A stretch of 64,000 nucleotides of DNA from Mycobacterium tilburgii. GTDB taxonomy: Bacteria > Actinomycetota > Actinomycetes > Mycobacteriales > Mycobacteriaceae. The notes below the pieces were generated by a model. That model made no database searches and was not told the DNA's origin. It saw only the letters and a list, made by a program, of their open reading frames with translations. Shown here one piece after another: positions 1 to 9,771 of the stretch. How positions within the stretch are numbered: the first letter of the stretch is position 1; each line of letters starts with the position of its first letter. Made by a program: the position numbers and the translations under genes. The stretch is from assembly GCF_902168065.1 (NCBI RefSeq), contig NZ_LR655698.1, positions 1 to 64,000 on the forward strand, read 5' to 3'.

Positions 1-117
1 CCCCCACGCGACCCACTCCACCCACGCGCGTACTAGTTTTCGTTCACAATACACCCACACCCCCCGACCCCCCCCCACGGCATGCCGCCGGCAGCGCCAG
101 ATGTGTAAAAGAGACGG
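1..117. other. Non-genomic contig end with transposase adapter remnant
   Basis: Bases 1-98 are C-rich low-complexity sequence unlike the rest of the window. Bases 99-117 match the 19-base Tn5/Nextera mosaic end (AGATGTGTATAAGAGACAG) at 17 of 19 positions. The lpqB reading frame agrees with the expected protein up to about base 118 and then turns into unrelated residues, so genomic sequence starts there. This is best read as library adapter plus poor read ends left in a draft assembly. Confidence 0.85.
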
Positions 118-950
118 GTGGTCGACAGCTTCTGCAGATCGATGCGCGCACCGCCGTAACCGCGCCCGACCCCACTCTTGCCGCCGTCGGCACGGGTCAC
201 CGGCCCGCGCAGCCGTAGCGGCGGCGCGAGCAGGTTGCGCACGGTGTGCGCCATCTCCGGACGTGGCCCGGCCAGCAGCTTGGAGATCAGCTCGGTGGCC
301 AGCTGGTCGTGATAGGACACCGCGACGTAGCGCGGATCGGGGACCACCGTCTTGCCGGTCGGATCGGCGAAGTACAGGGTGTTGCGCTTGTAGGTTGCCT
401 GGAACTGCTGCCAGTCCAGGAAAACCCCGTTGGGCAGCTTGTCGATACGCCAGCCGCCGGGAGTTTTGACCAACTCGATCGGCCCCGGGTCGGGTAACAC
501 CCCCTCGGCCGTCTCGAAGACCCCGACGTCGGACAGCGAACCTAGGATGTCGGCCCGCATGGTGGCAGAAACACGTTCGGCGCCACGGGTTTCGACGAAC
601 ACCACATGGTCGATCAGCAACGCGCTACCGGCGTCGTCCCACAAGTTCGAGGCGGACTGGGTGAGGAACTGCCGGGCGGCCAGATGCCGGTTGGCGGGAT
701 CTGCTGTGGCTTTGAGGAATTCGCGCAGCAACACGTCGGGGTCCATGCCCGGAGTCGGCTTGGGCAGATTCGACGGAGCGGGCCGTTCGACGGTGCCGAT
801 CGCTTGTGGGGCAGACGTACTGGGGACGCCCGCACACCCACCCAGCAGCACGGCGAGCAGCAGAGCCAGCAACGCGGCGAGGAGTTTCCGCCCGGCGACG
901 ATGCGGGCCGACACGGCCCGCTGATAAGTCGGGCAATCCAGTTTCCGCAT
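118..950 (-). CDS. lpqB: Lipoprotein LpqB, N-terminal part (cut by contig end)
   Basis: LpqB is the lipoprotein partner of the MtrAB two-component system and modulates MtrB signalling at the membrane. The visible part is about 277 residues; the family is about 580, so the C-terminal beta-propeller half lies off the contig. There is a hydrophobic signal segment ending in the lipobox LGGC, followed by the GerMN-type domain region. The ATG at 950 overlaps the mtrB stop (an in-frame GTG lies at 953), so translation is probably coupled to mtrB. The last few codons before base 117 are adapter-derived and not real. Confidence 0.9.
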
Positions 951-2644
951 CACCCGCTCCGCTCGGCGTGCTCACGCGGGCGCGGACGTTCCCTGCCGGG
1001 CGGCGGCGCGGGTGCTTCGGACGCCGTGGCCGGCTGCGGAATCGGTTTCATCGGCAACGGGCTGGTGGTGACCTTGTGGCCGCGGACCAGCGGCAGCGTC
1101 AGCCGGAAGCAGGCGCCCTGGCCAGGTTCGCCCCACGCCTCCAGCCGGCCCTGGTGCAACCGCGCATCCTCGACGCTGATCGCCAGGCCCAGCCCGGTGC
1201 CGCCGGAGCGGCGCACCCGCGACGGGTCCGACCGCCAGAACCGGCTGAACACCAGCTTCTCCTCGCCGGGCCGCAGCCCCACCCCGAAATCGCGGACCGT
1301 GACGGCGACGGTGTCCTCGTCGGCGCCCATCCGGATAAGGACCGGTTTGCGCTCGGCGTGGTCGATGGCGTTGGCGATCAGGTTACGCAGAATCCGCTCC
1401 ACCCGTCGCGGATCGACCTCGGCGATCACCTCTTCGGCGGGCATGTCGACGAGCAGCTCGATCCCGGCGTCCTCGGCCAGGTGACCGACGTTGCTCAGCG
1501 CGCTTTGCACCGTCGTGCGCAAATCGACTGCCTCCACGGACAATTCGGCCACGCCGGCGTCGTGCCGGGAGATTTCCAGCAGGTCGTTGAGCAGCGTCTC
1601 GAAACGGTCCAACTCGTTGACCATCAGCTCGGTCGACCGTTGCAGCGTCGGATCCAGGTCCTCGCTGTGGTCGTAGATCAGGTCGGCGGCCATCCGCACG
1701 GTGGTAAGCGGCGTCCGCAGCTCATGGCTGACGTCGGAGGTGAACCGGCGCTGCAGGTTGCCGAACTCCTCGAGCTGGGTGATCTGCCGGGACAGGCTCT
1801 CGGCCATGTCGTTGAACGACACCGCAAGCCGCGCCATGTCGTCCTCGCCGCGCACCGGCATCCGTTCGGACAGGTGTCCCTCGGCGAACCGCTCGGCGAT
1901 CCGCGACGCCGACCGCACCGGCACCACCACCTGGCGAGAGACCAGCAGCGCGATGCCGGCTAGCAGCACTAGCAGGACCGCGCCCCCGGTGATCATCGTG
2001 CCGCGCACCAGCGTGATCGTGGCCTGTTCGCTGGCCAACGGGAAGATCAGGTACAGCTCCAGGTTGGCGACCTGGGATGAGGCCGGGGTGCCGATGATCA
2101 GCGCCGGTCCCGAGAAACCCTCGGTGTGCACCGTGGCGTACTGGTAGGCCGCCTGCCCGGCCTTGACGAATCCGCGCAGCGAGGCGGGCACCTGATCCAC
2201 CGGTCCCGCCGCGGTCGCGGCGCGGGGGCCGTCGCCCGGCACCATCAGCACCACGTCGAACGCCCCGGCTAAACCGGGAGCCGATGCGGGATCGGTCTTT
2301 GACGTCAGCGTGTTGCGCGCCAGCTGGAGACTGCTGTCCAGCGAGCGCGTCTCCTCGCCGTTGACGATGCCGCCCACCGTGGTGCGGGCGCGTTCAATCT
2401 GCTCGATGCCCGCCTTGACCTTGACGTCAAGCACACGATTGGTGACCTGGCTGGTCAGCACAAAGCCGAGCGCCAGGATCACCGCCAGCGACAAGCCGAG
2501 CGTCAGCGCCACCACGCGCAGTTGTAGCGACCTGCGCCAGGCAATGCCGACAGCCCGGCTCAACACACTCATACCCCGCGTCATGGGACCGGTGCGCCCC
2601 CAGCGATGACCGTGAATACGTCGCCGCGAGCCCCACCACATCAA
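950..2644 (-). CDS. mtrB: Sensor histidine kinase MtrB
   Basis: Membrane sensor kinase of the essential MtrAB system, which controls cell division, DnaA/oriC and cell-wall hydrolase genes. It has 564 residues, close to the 567 of M. tuberculosis. Visible features in order: an N-terminal membrane helix after a basic stretch, an extracytoplasmic sensor region, a second helix, HAMP, the H-box [11 protein letters not shown], the N-box [10 protein letters not shown] and the G-box [10 protein letters not shown], then a proline-rich tail. It lies 63 bp downstream of mtrA and overlaps lpqB, consistent with an mtrA-mtrB-lpqB operon. Two adjacent ATG codons (2644 and 2641) are possible starts. Confidence 0.96.
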   Translation of the reverse strand: MMWWGSRRRIHGHRWGRTGPMTRGMSVLSRAVGIAWRRSLQLRVVALTLGLSLAVILALGFVLTSQVTNRVLDVKVKAGIEQIERARTTVGGIVNGEETRSLDSSLQLARNTLTSKTDPASAPGLAGAFDVVLMVPGDGPRAATAAGPVDQVPASLRGFVKAGQAAYQYATVHTEGFSGPALIIGTPASSQVANLELYLIFPLASEQATITLVRGTMITGGAVLLVLLAGIALLVSRQVVVPVRSASRIAERFAEGHLSERMPVRGEDDMARLAVSFNDMAESLSRQITQLEEFGNLQRRFTSDVSHELRTPLTTVRMAADLIYDHSEDLDPTLQRSTELMVNELDRFETLLNDLLEISRHDAGVAELSVEAVDLRTTVQSALSNVGHLAEDAGIELLVDMPAEEVIAEVDPRRVERILRNLIANAIDHAERKPVLIRMGADEDTVAVTVRDFGVGLRPGEEKLVFSRFWRSDPSRVRRSGGTGLGLAISVEDARLHQGRLEAWGEPGQGACFRLTLPLVRGHKVTTSPLPMKPIPQPATASEAPAPPPGRERPRPREHAERSG

Positions 2645-2707
2645 TGCCGCAACTCCTCAGCATAGCTGCGCCCTGCATACTCGCCGGCGATCAATAGCGC
2701 TCCCGGA

Positions 2708-3394
2708 TCACGGAGGTCCGGCCTTGTATCCCACTCCTCGAACGGTCAACACCACAGTCGGGTTCTCCGGGTCCTTTTCGACCTTGGCCCGCAAGCGCTG
2801 GACGTGCACGTTCACCAGGCGGGTGTCCGCCGGGTGCCGGTACCCCCACACCTGTTCGAGCAGCACATCACGAGTAAACACCTGGCGTGGTTTGCGCGCC
2901 AATGCGACCAACAGGTCGAACTCGAGCGGCGTCAGCGAGATCTGTTCGCCGTTGCGAGTGACCTTGTGGGCCGGCACATCGATCTCGACGTCGGCGATCG
3001 ATAGCATCTCGGCCGGCTCGTCGTCGTTGCGCCGCAGCCGGGCCCGCACCCGGGCCACCAGCTCTTTCGGCTTGAACGGCTTCATGATGTAGTCGTCGGC
3101 GCCCGACTCCAGGCCCAGCACCACATCGACGGTGTCGGTCTTGGCCGTCAGCATGACGATCGGAACGCCGGAGTCGGCGCGGAGCACCCGGCACACGTCG
3201 ATGCCGTTCATACCCGGCAGCATCAGGTCCAGCAACACCAGGTCGGGCCGCAGTTCGCGCACCGCGGTCAGAGCCTGCGTGCCGTCGCCGATGACCGCGG
3301 TGTCGAAGCCCTCCCCGCGAAGAACGATGGTCAGCATCTCCGCGAGCGAAGCGTCGTCGTCGACAACCAAAATCCTTTGCCTCATGGAGTCCAT
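2708..3394 (-). CDS. mtrA: Response regulator MtrA
   Basis: OmpR/PhoB-type response regulator of the MtrAB system. The 228-residue product is almost identical to M. tuberculosis MtrA. The receiver domain has the acidic pocket VVDDD and phospho-acceptor Asp56 in LLDLMLPG, with KPF completing the site; a winged-helix DNA-binding domain ends in VRGVGYKAGPP. An in-frame upstream ATG would add seven residues, but the start at 3394 (MDSMRQR) matches the family. Confidence 0.97.
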   Translation of the reverse strand: MDSMRQRILVVDDDASLAEMLTIVLRGEGFDTAVIGDGTQALTAVRELRPDLVLLDLMLPGMNGIDVCRVLRADSGVPIVMLTAKTDTVDVVLGLESGADDYIMKPFKPKELVARVRARLRRNDDEPAEMLSIADVEIDVPAHKVTRNGEQISLTPLEFDLLVALARKPRQVFTRDVLLEQVWGYRHPADTRLVNVHVQRLRAKVEKDPENPTVVLTVRGVGYKAGPP

Positions 3395-3474
3395 GGTGTC
3401 ACCAGATCGGGACAAAGCTCGGGCGCCACACGGGCGTTTCTTCTTCGATAAGGCCGAATCGTGACAAATTTGTG

Positions 3475-4107
3475 CTATTCGGCCATCAATTCGGCGGCCA
3501 GCTGGCCGGGATCGACGTCCTCACCGACGACCAGCCAGCGCCCGCCCCAGCCCGCCGAGGCCAGTCCGGCGTACACGGCACCGGTGCGCCGCTGCAGCCC
3601 CTCGTCGCGTTCGTAGGTGTCGCGGGGCCGGCCCGGATCGGATTCGGCCCGGCCCCGAGCCCGCCGGCCGGCCAGCTCGGCGGACACCCCGAGCAGCACC
3701 TGCACGTTGGGCGTGGGCAGTCCGAGCCGCTCAAACTCCAGCGCATAAACCCAGGCCACCGCGTCCCCGGCCGCGTCCTGATCCAGGCACGCGGCACTGT
3801 AGGCGGCGTTGGACGCGACGTAGCGATCCAGGATCAGCAGGTCATGGCCGCGGCGCAGGGTTTCGATGTCGTCGATCGCGGCGGCGCGGTCCAGCGCGAA
3901 CAGCATCGCCATCGCATAGACCGACGACGCGAAATCTCCGTGCTGGCCGTGCAACGCCTCGGCCGCGATGTCGGCGGTAACCGATTGGCCGTACCGCGGG
4001 AACGCCAGGCACGCCACGGACTTCCCGGCGGCCTCGAACGCGACTCGCAAGCTTTCGGTCAGCGTCCGTTTGCCGGAACCGTCGACGCCCTCGATCGCGA
4101 TCAGCAC
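3475..4107 (-). CDS. tmk: Thymidylate kinase
   Basis: Phosphorylates dTMP to dTDP in DNA precursor synthesis in the cytosol. The 210-residue protein has the P-loop EGVDGSGKRT at its N terminus, the DR motif in LILDRYVASNAAY and a LID region with RARGRAE. The M. tuberculosis enzyme is 214 residues. It sits between sahH and mtrA on the same strand, the usual mycobacterial order, about 80 bp upstream of mtrA. Confidence 0.95.
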   Translation of the reverse strand: MLIAIEGVDGSGKRTLTESLRVAFEAAGKSVACLAFPRYGQSVTADIAAEALHGQHGDFASSVYAMAMLFALDRAAAIDDIETLRRGHDLLILDRYVASNAAYSAACLDQDAAGDAVAWVYALEFERLGLPTPNVQVLLGVSAELAGRRARGRAESDPGRPRDTYERDEGLQRRTGAVYAGLASAGWGGRWLVVGEDVDPGQLAAELMAE

Positions 4108-4140
4108 AGCGCGATCTTAGCCCGCGACCAAATCTCCCGG

Positions 4141-5598
4141 TCAGTACCGGTAGTGGTCCGGCTTGAAGGGGCCGTCGACGTCGACACCCAGGTACTCGGC
4201 CTGTTCCTTGGTCAGCTTGGTCAGATGACCGCCGAGCGCCTCGACGTGGATGCGCGCCACCTTCTCGTCGAGATGCTTGGGCAGCCGGTACACCTCGTTG
4301 TCGTACTCGTCGTTCTTGGTCCACAGCTCGATCTGGGCGATCGTCTGGTTGGCGAAACTGTTGCTCATAACGAACGACGGATGCCCGGTGGCGTTGCCCA
4401 GGTTCAGCAGCCGGCCCTCGGACAGCACGATGATCGACTTGCCGGTTTCCTTGAACGTCCACAGGTCGACCTGCGGCTTGATGTTGAGCTTCGTCGCACC
4501 GGAGCGCTCCAGCGCGGCCATGTCGATCTCGTTGTCGAAGTGACCGATGTTACCCAGGATGGCGTGGTCCTTCATCGCCTTCATGTGCTCGAGAGAAATG
4601 ATGTCCTTGTTGCCGGTGGCGGTCACGACGATGTCGGCGTCCCCGATGGCCTCCTCGACGGTCTTGACGTCGAAGCCCTCCATCATCGCCTGCAGGGCGT
4701 TGATCGGGTCGATCTCGGTGACGGTGACGCGGGCGCCCTGACCCTTGGCGGCCTCCGCGCAGCCCTTGCCCACGTCGCCGTAGCCGCAGATCAGCACGCT
4801 CTTGCCGCCGATCAGCGCGTCGGTGCCGCGGTTGATGCCGTCAATCAGCGAGTGCCGGGTGCCGTACTTATTGTCGAACTTGGACTTGGTGACCGAGTCG
4901 TTGACGTTGATCGCCGGGAAGGCCAGTTCACCGTCGGCGGCAAACTGGTACAACCGCAGCACACCGGTGGTGGTCTCCTCGGAGACGCCCTTGACGGACT
5001 CCGCGATCTTGGTCCACTTGGTCTTGTCGGTCTCGAAACGCTTGCGCAGCACGTTGAGGAAGTCCTTCCACTCGGCGGGGTCGTCCTCCTCGGCGGGCGG
5101 CACCACGCCGGCCTTTTCGTACTGCATGCCGCGCAGCACCATCATGGTTGCGTCACCGCCGTCATCGAGGATCATGTTGGCCGGCTCGCCCTCCCAGGTG
5201 AGCATCTGCTCGGCGCACCACCAGTACTCCTCGAGCGTCTCGCCCTTCCACGCGAACACCGGGACACCCTTGGGCTCCTCCGGCGTGCCGTGCGGGCCGA
5301 CGACGACGGCCGCGGCCGCGTGGTCCTGGGTGGAGAAGATGTTGCAGGACGCCCAGCGCACTTCGGCGCCGAGCGAGGTCAGCGTCTCGATCAGCACCGC
5401 GGTCTGCACAGTCATGTGCAGCGAGCCCGAGATGCGCGCGCCCTTCAGCGGTTGCACCTCGGCGTACTCGCGGCGCAGCTGCATCAGTCCGGGCATTTCG
5501 TATTCGGCCAGATCGAGTTCCTTGCGGCCGAATTCTGCGAGCGACAGGTCGGCGATTTTGAAGTCGATGCCGTTACGAACGTCGGGCGTCAGAGTCAT
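4141..5598 (-). CDS. sahH: S-adenosyl-L-homocysteine hydrolase
   Basis: Hydrolyses S-adenosylhomocysteine to adenosine and homocysteine, clearing the product inhibitor of methyltransferases. The 485-residue protein has the NAD-binding motif CGYGDVGKG, the substrate region [16 protein letters not shown] and the conserved C-terminal KPDHYRY. An in-frame extension to 5625 exists, but the ATG at 5598 has AGAAGGAA about 10 bases upstream and aligns with family starts. No recognisable SAH riboswitch is seen in the leader. Confidence 0.96.
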   Translation of the reverse strand: MTLTPDVRNGIDFKIADLSLAEFGRKELDLAEYEMPGLMQLRREYAEVQPLKGARISGSLHMTVQTAVLIETLTSLGAEVRWASCNIFSTQDHAAAAVVVGPHGTPEEPKGVPVFAWKGETLEEYWWCAEQMLTWEGEPANMILDDGGDATMMVLRGMQYEKAGVVPPAEEDDPAEWKDFLNVLRKRFETDKTKWTKIAESVKGVSEETTTGVLRLYQFAADGELAFPAINVNDSVTKSKFDNKYGTRHSLIDGINRGTDALIGGKSVLICGYGDVGKGCAEAAKGQGARVTVTEIDPINALQAMMEGFDVKTVEEAIGDADIVVTATGNKDIISLEHMKAMKDHAILGNIGHFDNEIDMAALERSGATKLNIKPQVDLWTFKETGKSIIVLSEGRLLNLGNATGHPSFVMSNSFANQTIAQIELWTKNDEYDNEVYRLPKHLDEKVARIHVEALGGHLTKLTKEQAEYLGVDVDGPFKPDHYRY

Positions 5599-5729
5599 TG
5601 CGTGTCTGTTCCTTCTGCAGCTCAAAGGAGGCTCAAGGGTATGAGTGCGATGTCTGGCTTTAGTTAGCTTGGGTACGCTCTTCCGCCACTGTAGTCGTTG
5701 ACCTTTCCGGGTCGGCTGGCCCCCGCAGG

Positions 5730-6365
5730 TCAGGGGATGTTGACGACGCCGTGGCGCTCGGCGAAGGGGGTCATCAACCGGGCGAGATCGCGCGCGACGT
5801 CGTGGTCGTCCTGCGGTGGCATCGAGACGTAGCTCATCGCCAGCCGCACGATCGCGCGGGCCAGCACACCGGCGTCCTCGTCACTGGTGGCCACCCAGGT
5901 GGTGGTGAACGCCAGCGTCAGCCGCTCGGACGCGCGGGTGATGATCGGCGCGCTGTCGGTGGTGATCAGTTGCAGCAGGTCGGACTTGGCGACGCCGGTG
6001 AGCAGTGAAATCACCAGCGGATCCGACGCCGACTCGGCGAAGAACGCCCGGAAGCCCTGCAGAAACGCCTCGTAGATCTGGCCGACGTTGGCGTCCAGCG
6101 CCGCGTGCACGCTGTCCACCAGGCGATCCGCCAGCCGCAGGGCGTAGCCCTGGGCCAGGCCCTGCCGGGAGCCGAACTCGTTGTAGATGGTCTGCCGGCT
6201 GATGCCGGCAGCCTTCGCGACGTCGGCAAGGGTGATCGCCGACCAGTCCCGGGTCAGCAGCAAATCGTGCATCGCGTCCAGGACCGAGTCGCGCAGCAGG
6301 ACCCGCGACGCCTCCGCGTAGGGAATCCGCTTTACGGGCGCGACATTAGCTGCTGGGTCGCTCAG
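5730..6365 (-). CDS. TetR-family regulator (Rv3249c type), probable CTG start
   Basis: TetR regulator with an N-terminal helix-turn-helix ([20 protein letters not shown]) and a ligand-binding C-terminal domain. Rv3249c, the M. tuberculosis counterpart, is reported to sense fatty-acid-like ligands and to regulate mmpL genes, and it lies with rubAB and alkB. Counting back from the stop, the family length of 211 residues places the start on a CTG at 6365 that overlaps the rubB stop as CTGA. No ATG, GTG or TTG lies nearby in frame; the next upstream start (6449) is inside rubB. The gene is intact although its presumed targets rubA, rubB and alkB are broken or absent. Confidence 0.85.
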   Translation of the reverse strand: MSDPAANVAPVKRIPYAEASRVLLRDSVLDAMHDLLLTRDWSAITLADVAKAAGISRQTIYNEFGSRQGLAQGYALRLADRLVDSVHAALDANVGQIYEAFLQGFRAFFAESASDPLVISLLTGVAKSDLLQLITTDSAPIITRASERLTLAFTTTWVATSDEDAGVLARAIVRLAMSYVSMPPQDDHDVARDLARLMTPFAERHGVVNIP

Positions 6366-6543
6366 GATCGAGCGACCTCGATCATCTCGAAATCGGATTT
6401 CGCCGCGCCGCAATCCGGGCAGCTCCAGTCGTAGGGGATGTCGTCCCACCGGGTGCCGGGGGCGATGCCGTCCTCGGGCCAGCCCTTGGCCTCGTCATAC
6501 TCGAAGCCGCACTGCACGCAGAGAAAAGTCTGTAGTCGCTCAT
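6362..6543 (-). pseudogene. rubB: Rubredoxin RubB, one-base frameshift
   Basis: Rubredoxins carry one iron on four cysteines and deliver electrons to the alkane hydroxylase AlkB. ATG to TGA spans 182 bases, one short of the 183 needed for the 60-residue RubB. The frame breaks at about 6521-6522, between Phe7 and the first CxxC; after that point [11 protein letters not shown] and [13 protein letters not shown] are readable in the shifted frame. It could be a sequencing error, but rubA has an equivalent lesion and alkB is missing. Confidence 0.85.
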
Positions 6544-6721
6544 TTGTTCACTCCTATCGCATCGTCGGGCTCGAAATCGACTTTTTCGCGGACGGCACAG
6601 TCGGGGCAACACCAGTTGTCGGGGACTCGCTGAACGGCTTGCCCGCGGGAAAGCCTTCCCGCGGATCGCCTTTCGCTTCGTCATAAATGTAGCCGCAGCC
6701 CGGGCAACGGTAGGCGGTCAT
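6540..6721 (-). pseudogene. rubA: Rubredoxin RubA, one-base frameshift
   Basis: Begins TAYRCPGCGYIYDEAKGDPREGF, the first CxxC half of a rubredoxin. The frame is lost after FSE at about 6625-6630, and the second half (DNWCCPDCAVREKVDFEP) continues one frame over. The span of 182 bases is one short of a 60-codon gene. Its stop overlaps the rubB start, the normal rubA-rubB coupling. The gene expected upstream, alkB, is absent: only 110 bp separate this start from the permease stop. Confidence 0.85.
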
Positions 6722-6831
6722 GCCCCGTCTGCCCCGTACCGCGCCCTCCTTGTGAGTCATGCCACGTTGGATTTGACAATATCGACATCTAAGTCTCGTG
6801 TCTAGACATATATCATAGTTTTGTAAACAGA
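6722..6831. promoter_or_regulatory. AT-rich rubAB upstream region with 10-bp palindrome
   Basis: This 110-bp gap, AT-rich in its right half, stands where alkB is found in other mycobacteria. It contains the perfect palindrome TGTCTAGACA (6799-6808). On the rubA strand AAGGAGG lies about 20 bases before the assigned ATG. The palindrome is a candidate operator for the adjacent TetR regulator; this is inference from position and symmetry. Confidence 0.4.
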
Positions 6832-8307
6832 TCAGGTCGGTTGCTGGGCCTTCTGAAGACCCTGCACCGAGTGGCGATATCCGTAACCGAGGTAGATGGC
6901 GGTCCCCACCACCAGCCACACCCCGAACCGGATCCAGGTCAGGGCGGTGAGGTTCACCATCAGCCAGACAGAGGCGCAGATCGAGGCGATCGGGAGCGCG
7001 GGCACCCAGGGCGCCCGGAATCCACGCTCCAGGTCCGGGCGGGTGCGGCGCAGCACGATCACCCCGGCGGACACCAGAACAAACGCGAACAGTGTCCCCA
7101 CGTTGACCATCTCCTCGAGCTTGCTGATCGGAAACACCGCGGCGGTCGCCGCAATCACGATCGCGACCAGCACGGTGATCCGGATGGGGGTCCCACGCGA
7201 ACTGGTCTTGGCCAGCGACCGCGGCAACAGTCCGTCGCGCGCCATCGCGAACAACACCCGGCACTGCCCGAGTAGCAGCACCATCACCACGGTGGTCAGC
7301 CCGGCCAGGGCCCCAATCGCGATGATTTTGCTCGCCCAGTGGATACCATTCGCGGTGAACGCCGTGGCCAGGTTCGCGGGTTTGCCCCCGGGCGCCGATT
7401 TGAGCTGCGTGTAGGACACCATCCCGGACAACACCACCGAGACCACCACGTAGAGGACGGTCACGACCGTCAACGAGGCCAGGATCCCGCGCGGCACGTC
7501 ACGCTGGGGCTGCTTGGTCTCCTCGGCCATCGTCGCGACGATGTCGAATCCGATGAACGCGAAGAACACGATCGACGCCCCGGCCAGCACGCCGTACCAG
7601 CCGTAATGACTGCTGTGCGCCCCGGTCAGCAGGGACAGCACGGACTGGTTGACGCCGCTGGCCTCGTGCCCGGCCTCCGGTTTCGGAATGAACGGCGAAT
7701 AGTTGGCGCCTTTGATATAGAAGACACCGACCACCACGGCGAAGATCACCACCGACACCTTGATGGCGGTGATCGCCGCCGAGACCCGGGACGACACCTT
7801 GGTGCCGACCGCAACCAGCGTGGCCACCACCGAGACGATCAGCAGCGCGCCCCAGTCGAAGCTGAACGAGCCCAGCGTGACCGTGCCGCCGCCGAATCCG
7901 AACACCGTCCCCAGGTAACTCGACCAGCCCTTGGACACCACCGCCGCACCGATTGCCAGTTCCAGCAACAGGTTCCAGCCGATGATCCAAGCCAGGAACT
8001 CCCCGAAGGTGGCATAGGAGAAGGTGTAGGCGCTGCCCGCGACGGGCAGCGTCGAGGCGAATTCGGCGTAGCACAACGCGGCCAGCGCACACGTGACCGC
8101 CGCGATCACGAACGATATCCAGATCGCCGGGCCGGTGATGTCGCCGGCCGTCGACGCGGTGACCGTGAAGATTCCGGCACCGAAGACCACAGCGACGCCG
8201 AACACCATTAGGTCCAGCCAGGTGAGGTCTTTGCGCAGCCGGGTGTCCGGCTCGTCGGTGTCCTCGATCGACTGTTCGACCGATTTGGTACGCCACCTGC
8301 TGGCCAT
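6832..8307 (-). CDS. Amino acid permease, APC superfamily (Rv3253c type)
   Basis: Cationic-amino-acid-type transporter of 491 residues with about 12 hydrophobic segments. The first helix carries the APC signature FGAGIFTVTA, and a second conserved block is FAFIGFDIVATMAEET. The ATG at 8307 (MASRWRTKSVEQ) matches the family; an in-frame extension to 8436 overlaps the divergent flavoprotein remnant and is not needed. It is intact and faces the Rv3254-like pseudogene. Confidence 0.9.
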   Translation of the reverse strand: MASRWRTKSVEQSIEDTDEPDTRLRKDLTWLDLMVFGVAVVFGAGIFTVTASTAGDITGPAIWISFVIAAVTCALAALCYAEFASTLPVAGSAYTFSYATFGEFLAWIIGWNLLLELAIGAAVVSKGWSSYLGTVFGFGGGTVTLGSFSFDWGALLIVSVVATLVAVGTKVSSRVSAAITAIKVSVVIFAVVVGVFYIKGANYSPFIPKPEAGHEASGVNQSVLSLLTGAHSSHYGWYGVLAGASIVFFAFIGFDIVATMAEETKQPQRDVPRGILASLTVVTVLYVVVSVVLSGMVSYTQLKSAPGGKPANLATAFTANGIHWASKIIAIGALAGLTTVVMVLLLGQCRVLFAMARDGLLPRSLAKTSSRGTPIRITVLVAIVIAATAAVFPISKLEEMVNVGTLFAFVLVSAGVIVLRRTRPDLERGFRAPWVPALPIASICASVWLMVNLTALTWIRFGVWLVVGTAIYLGYGYRHSVQGLQKAQQPT

Positions 8308-8363
8308 CTGTCGCCCTCTCGTCGGAAGCCGTTGGACCGCACAGTACTGGGTACTCTTTGGTA

Positions 8364-9771
8364 ATGCCGGACTCCCGAGAGGCGCGGGACCACGCCGCGG
8401 TGATCGGAGCCAGCATTGCCGGCTTGAGCGCGGCAAAAGTGCTCTTGAACTTCTATTCCCGGGTCACCGTCTACGAGCGGGATGAGCTGCCGGACTCACC
8501 GGCGCATCGCGCGACGATTCCGCAGGATCGGCATCTGCATCTGCTGATGGCCCGCGGGGCCACAGAGTTCGACAGCTTGTTTCCGGGGTTTGTTGACGGA
8601 CATGGTGGCCGCCAGGGTGCCCATGCTGGAAAACCGGCCCGATTGCATCCATCTCGGCGCGACCGGCCATGCGCTGGAGATGGGGCACACGTTGCGCGAC
8701 GAATTCACCGCTTACGTGCCCAGCCGTCCGCATCTGGAGTGGCAGCTGCGCACCCGCGTCCGCGATTGCGACAACGTCACCATCGTCCGGCTCTCGGTGG
8801 CCGAACCACGATTCGACCCGCGACGGCAGCGGGTGACCCGGGTGCTACTGGATCCCGCCCAGATCCCGCCGGAGTGGACCCGGAGTTCGTGCCCGCCAAC
8901 ACCTGGTCGTCGACGCGGCCGGTCGCGGCACCCGGCTGCCGGTGTGGTTCGAGAAGTGGGGATTTCAACGCCCCATCGAACAGGCGATAGACATCGGCAT
9001 CAACTACGCCAGTCAGCAGTTCCGGATGCCGGACGGACTGATCGCCGAGAAGGTGGTGGTGGTGGTGGCCGGCGCCTCGCACGACCAGTCACCAGGGGTG
9101 GGCATGCTGTGCTACGAGGACGGCACCTGGGTGCTGACCACGTTCGGCGTCGCCAACGTCAAACCGCCGACGACGTTCCCGGGCATGGTCGCGCTGGCAT
9201 CGAGCTGCTGCCGGCGCATTTCACCGACGCCCTCAATCGGGCCAAACTCGTTGGCGCGCCGGCGTTTCACGCGTTTCCGACCAGCAGGTGGCGCCGTTAC
9301 GACAAGCTGGACCGCTTCCCGACCGGCATTGTGGCGCTCGGCGATGCGGTGGCCAGCTTCAATCCCACCTTCGGACAGGGCATGACGATGACCTCGCTGC
9401 AAGCCGGCCATCTGCGGCGAGCGTTGCGATCGGCGGATGCCGACCTGGCCGCCGAACTGAACCGGGCCACGGACCGGACCACCTTTCCGGTGTGGACGAT
9501 GAATGCCATCGGCGACGTCATCTTCCACCACGCCGGCACGCCCGGGCCGGTTCCCTGGTGGTGGCGGCCGTTGGGGGCCCTGTTCGATCATTTCCTCGGC
9601 GCCGCTGAAACCGAACCCGTCTCGCCGAATGGTTTTTGCGCCGATTCTCCCTGATGGACAGCCTCTATATGATTCCGCCGCCCCCGGATCGTCGGCCGCG
9701 CCCTTGCCCACAACCTTCGGCTGTGGTGCGCGAACGCCGCGAGTCGCGGCGCGCCGCCGGACACCGGAGAG
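8364..9771 (+). pseudogene. FAD-dependent oxidoreductase (Rv3254 type), multiple frameshifts
   Basis: The FAD-binding N terminus reads AAVIGASIAGLSAAKVL and VTVYERDEL before the frame is lost near 8600. It resumes one frame over (LENRPDCIHLGATGHALEMG), switches near 8900 (WFEKWGFQRPIEQAIDIG), returns near 9190 and shifts again near 9620-9690. Conserved pieces such as GIVALGDAVASFNPTFGQG remain. At least four indels disrupt what would be a roughly 460-residue flavoprotein. The extra base near 9688 lies in a C run; the others are not obviously homopolymeric. Confidence 0.88.

Noticed and set aside
1-98. C-rich sequence as a genuine repeat or regulatory region
   Set aside because: It lies outside the adapter remnant and does not continue the lpqB reading frame, so it is treated as assembly or read-end artefact.
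3472-5667. Long plus-strand frame (over 700 codons) across tmk and sahH
   Set aside because: It is antisense to two well-conserved genes and has biased composition; no start or domain support.
5599-5729. Possible SAH riboswitch in the sahH leader
   Set aside because: No conserved pseudoknot core could be recognised in the short leader; only a normal ribosome-binding site is visible.
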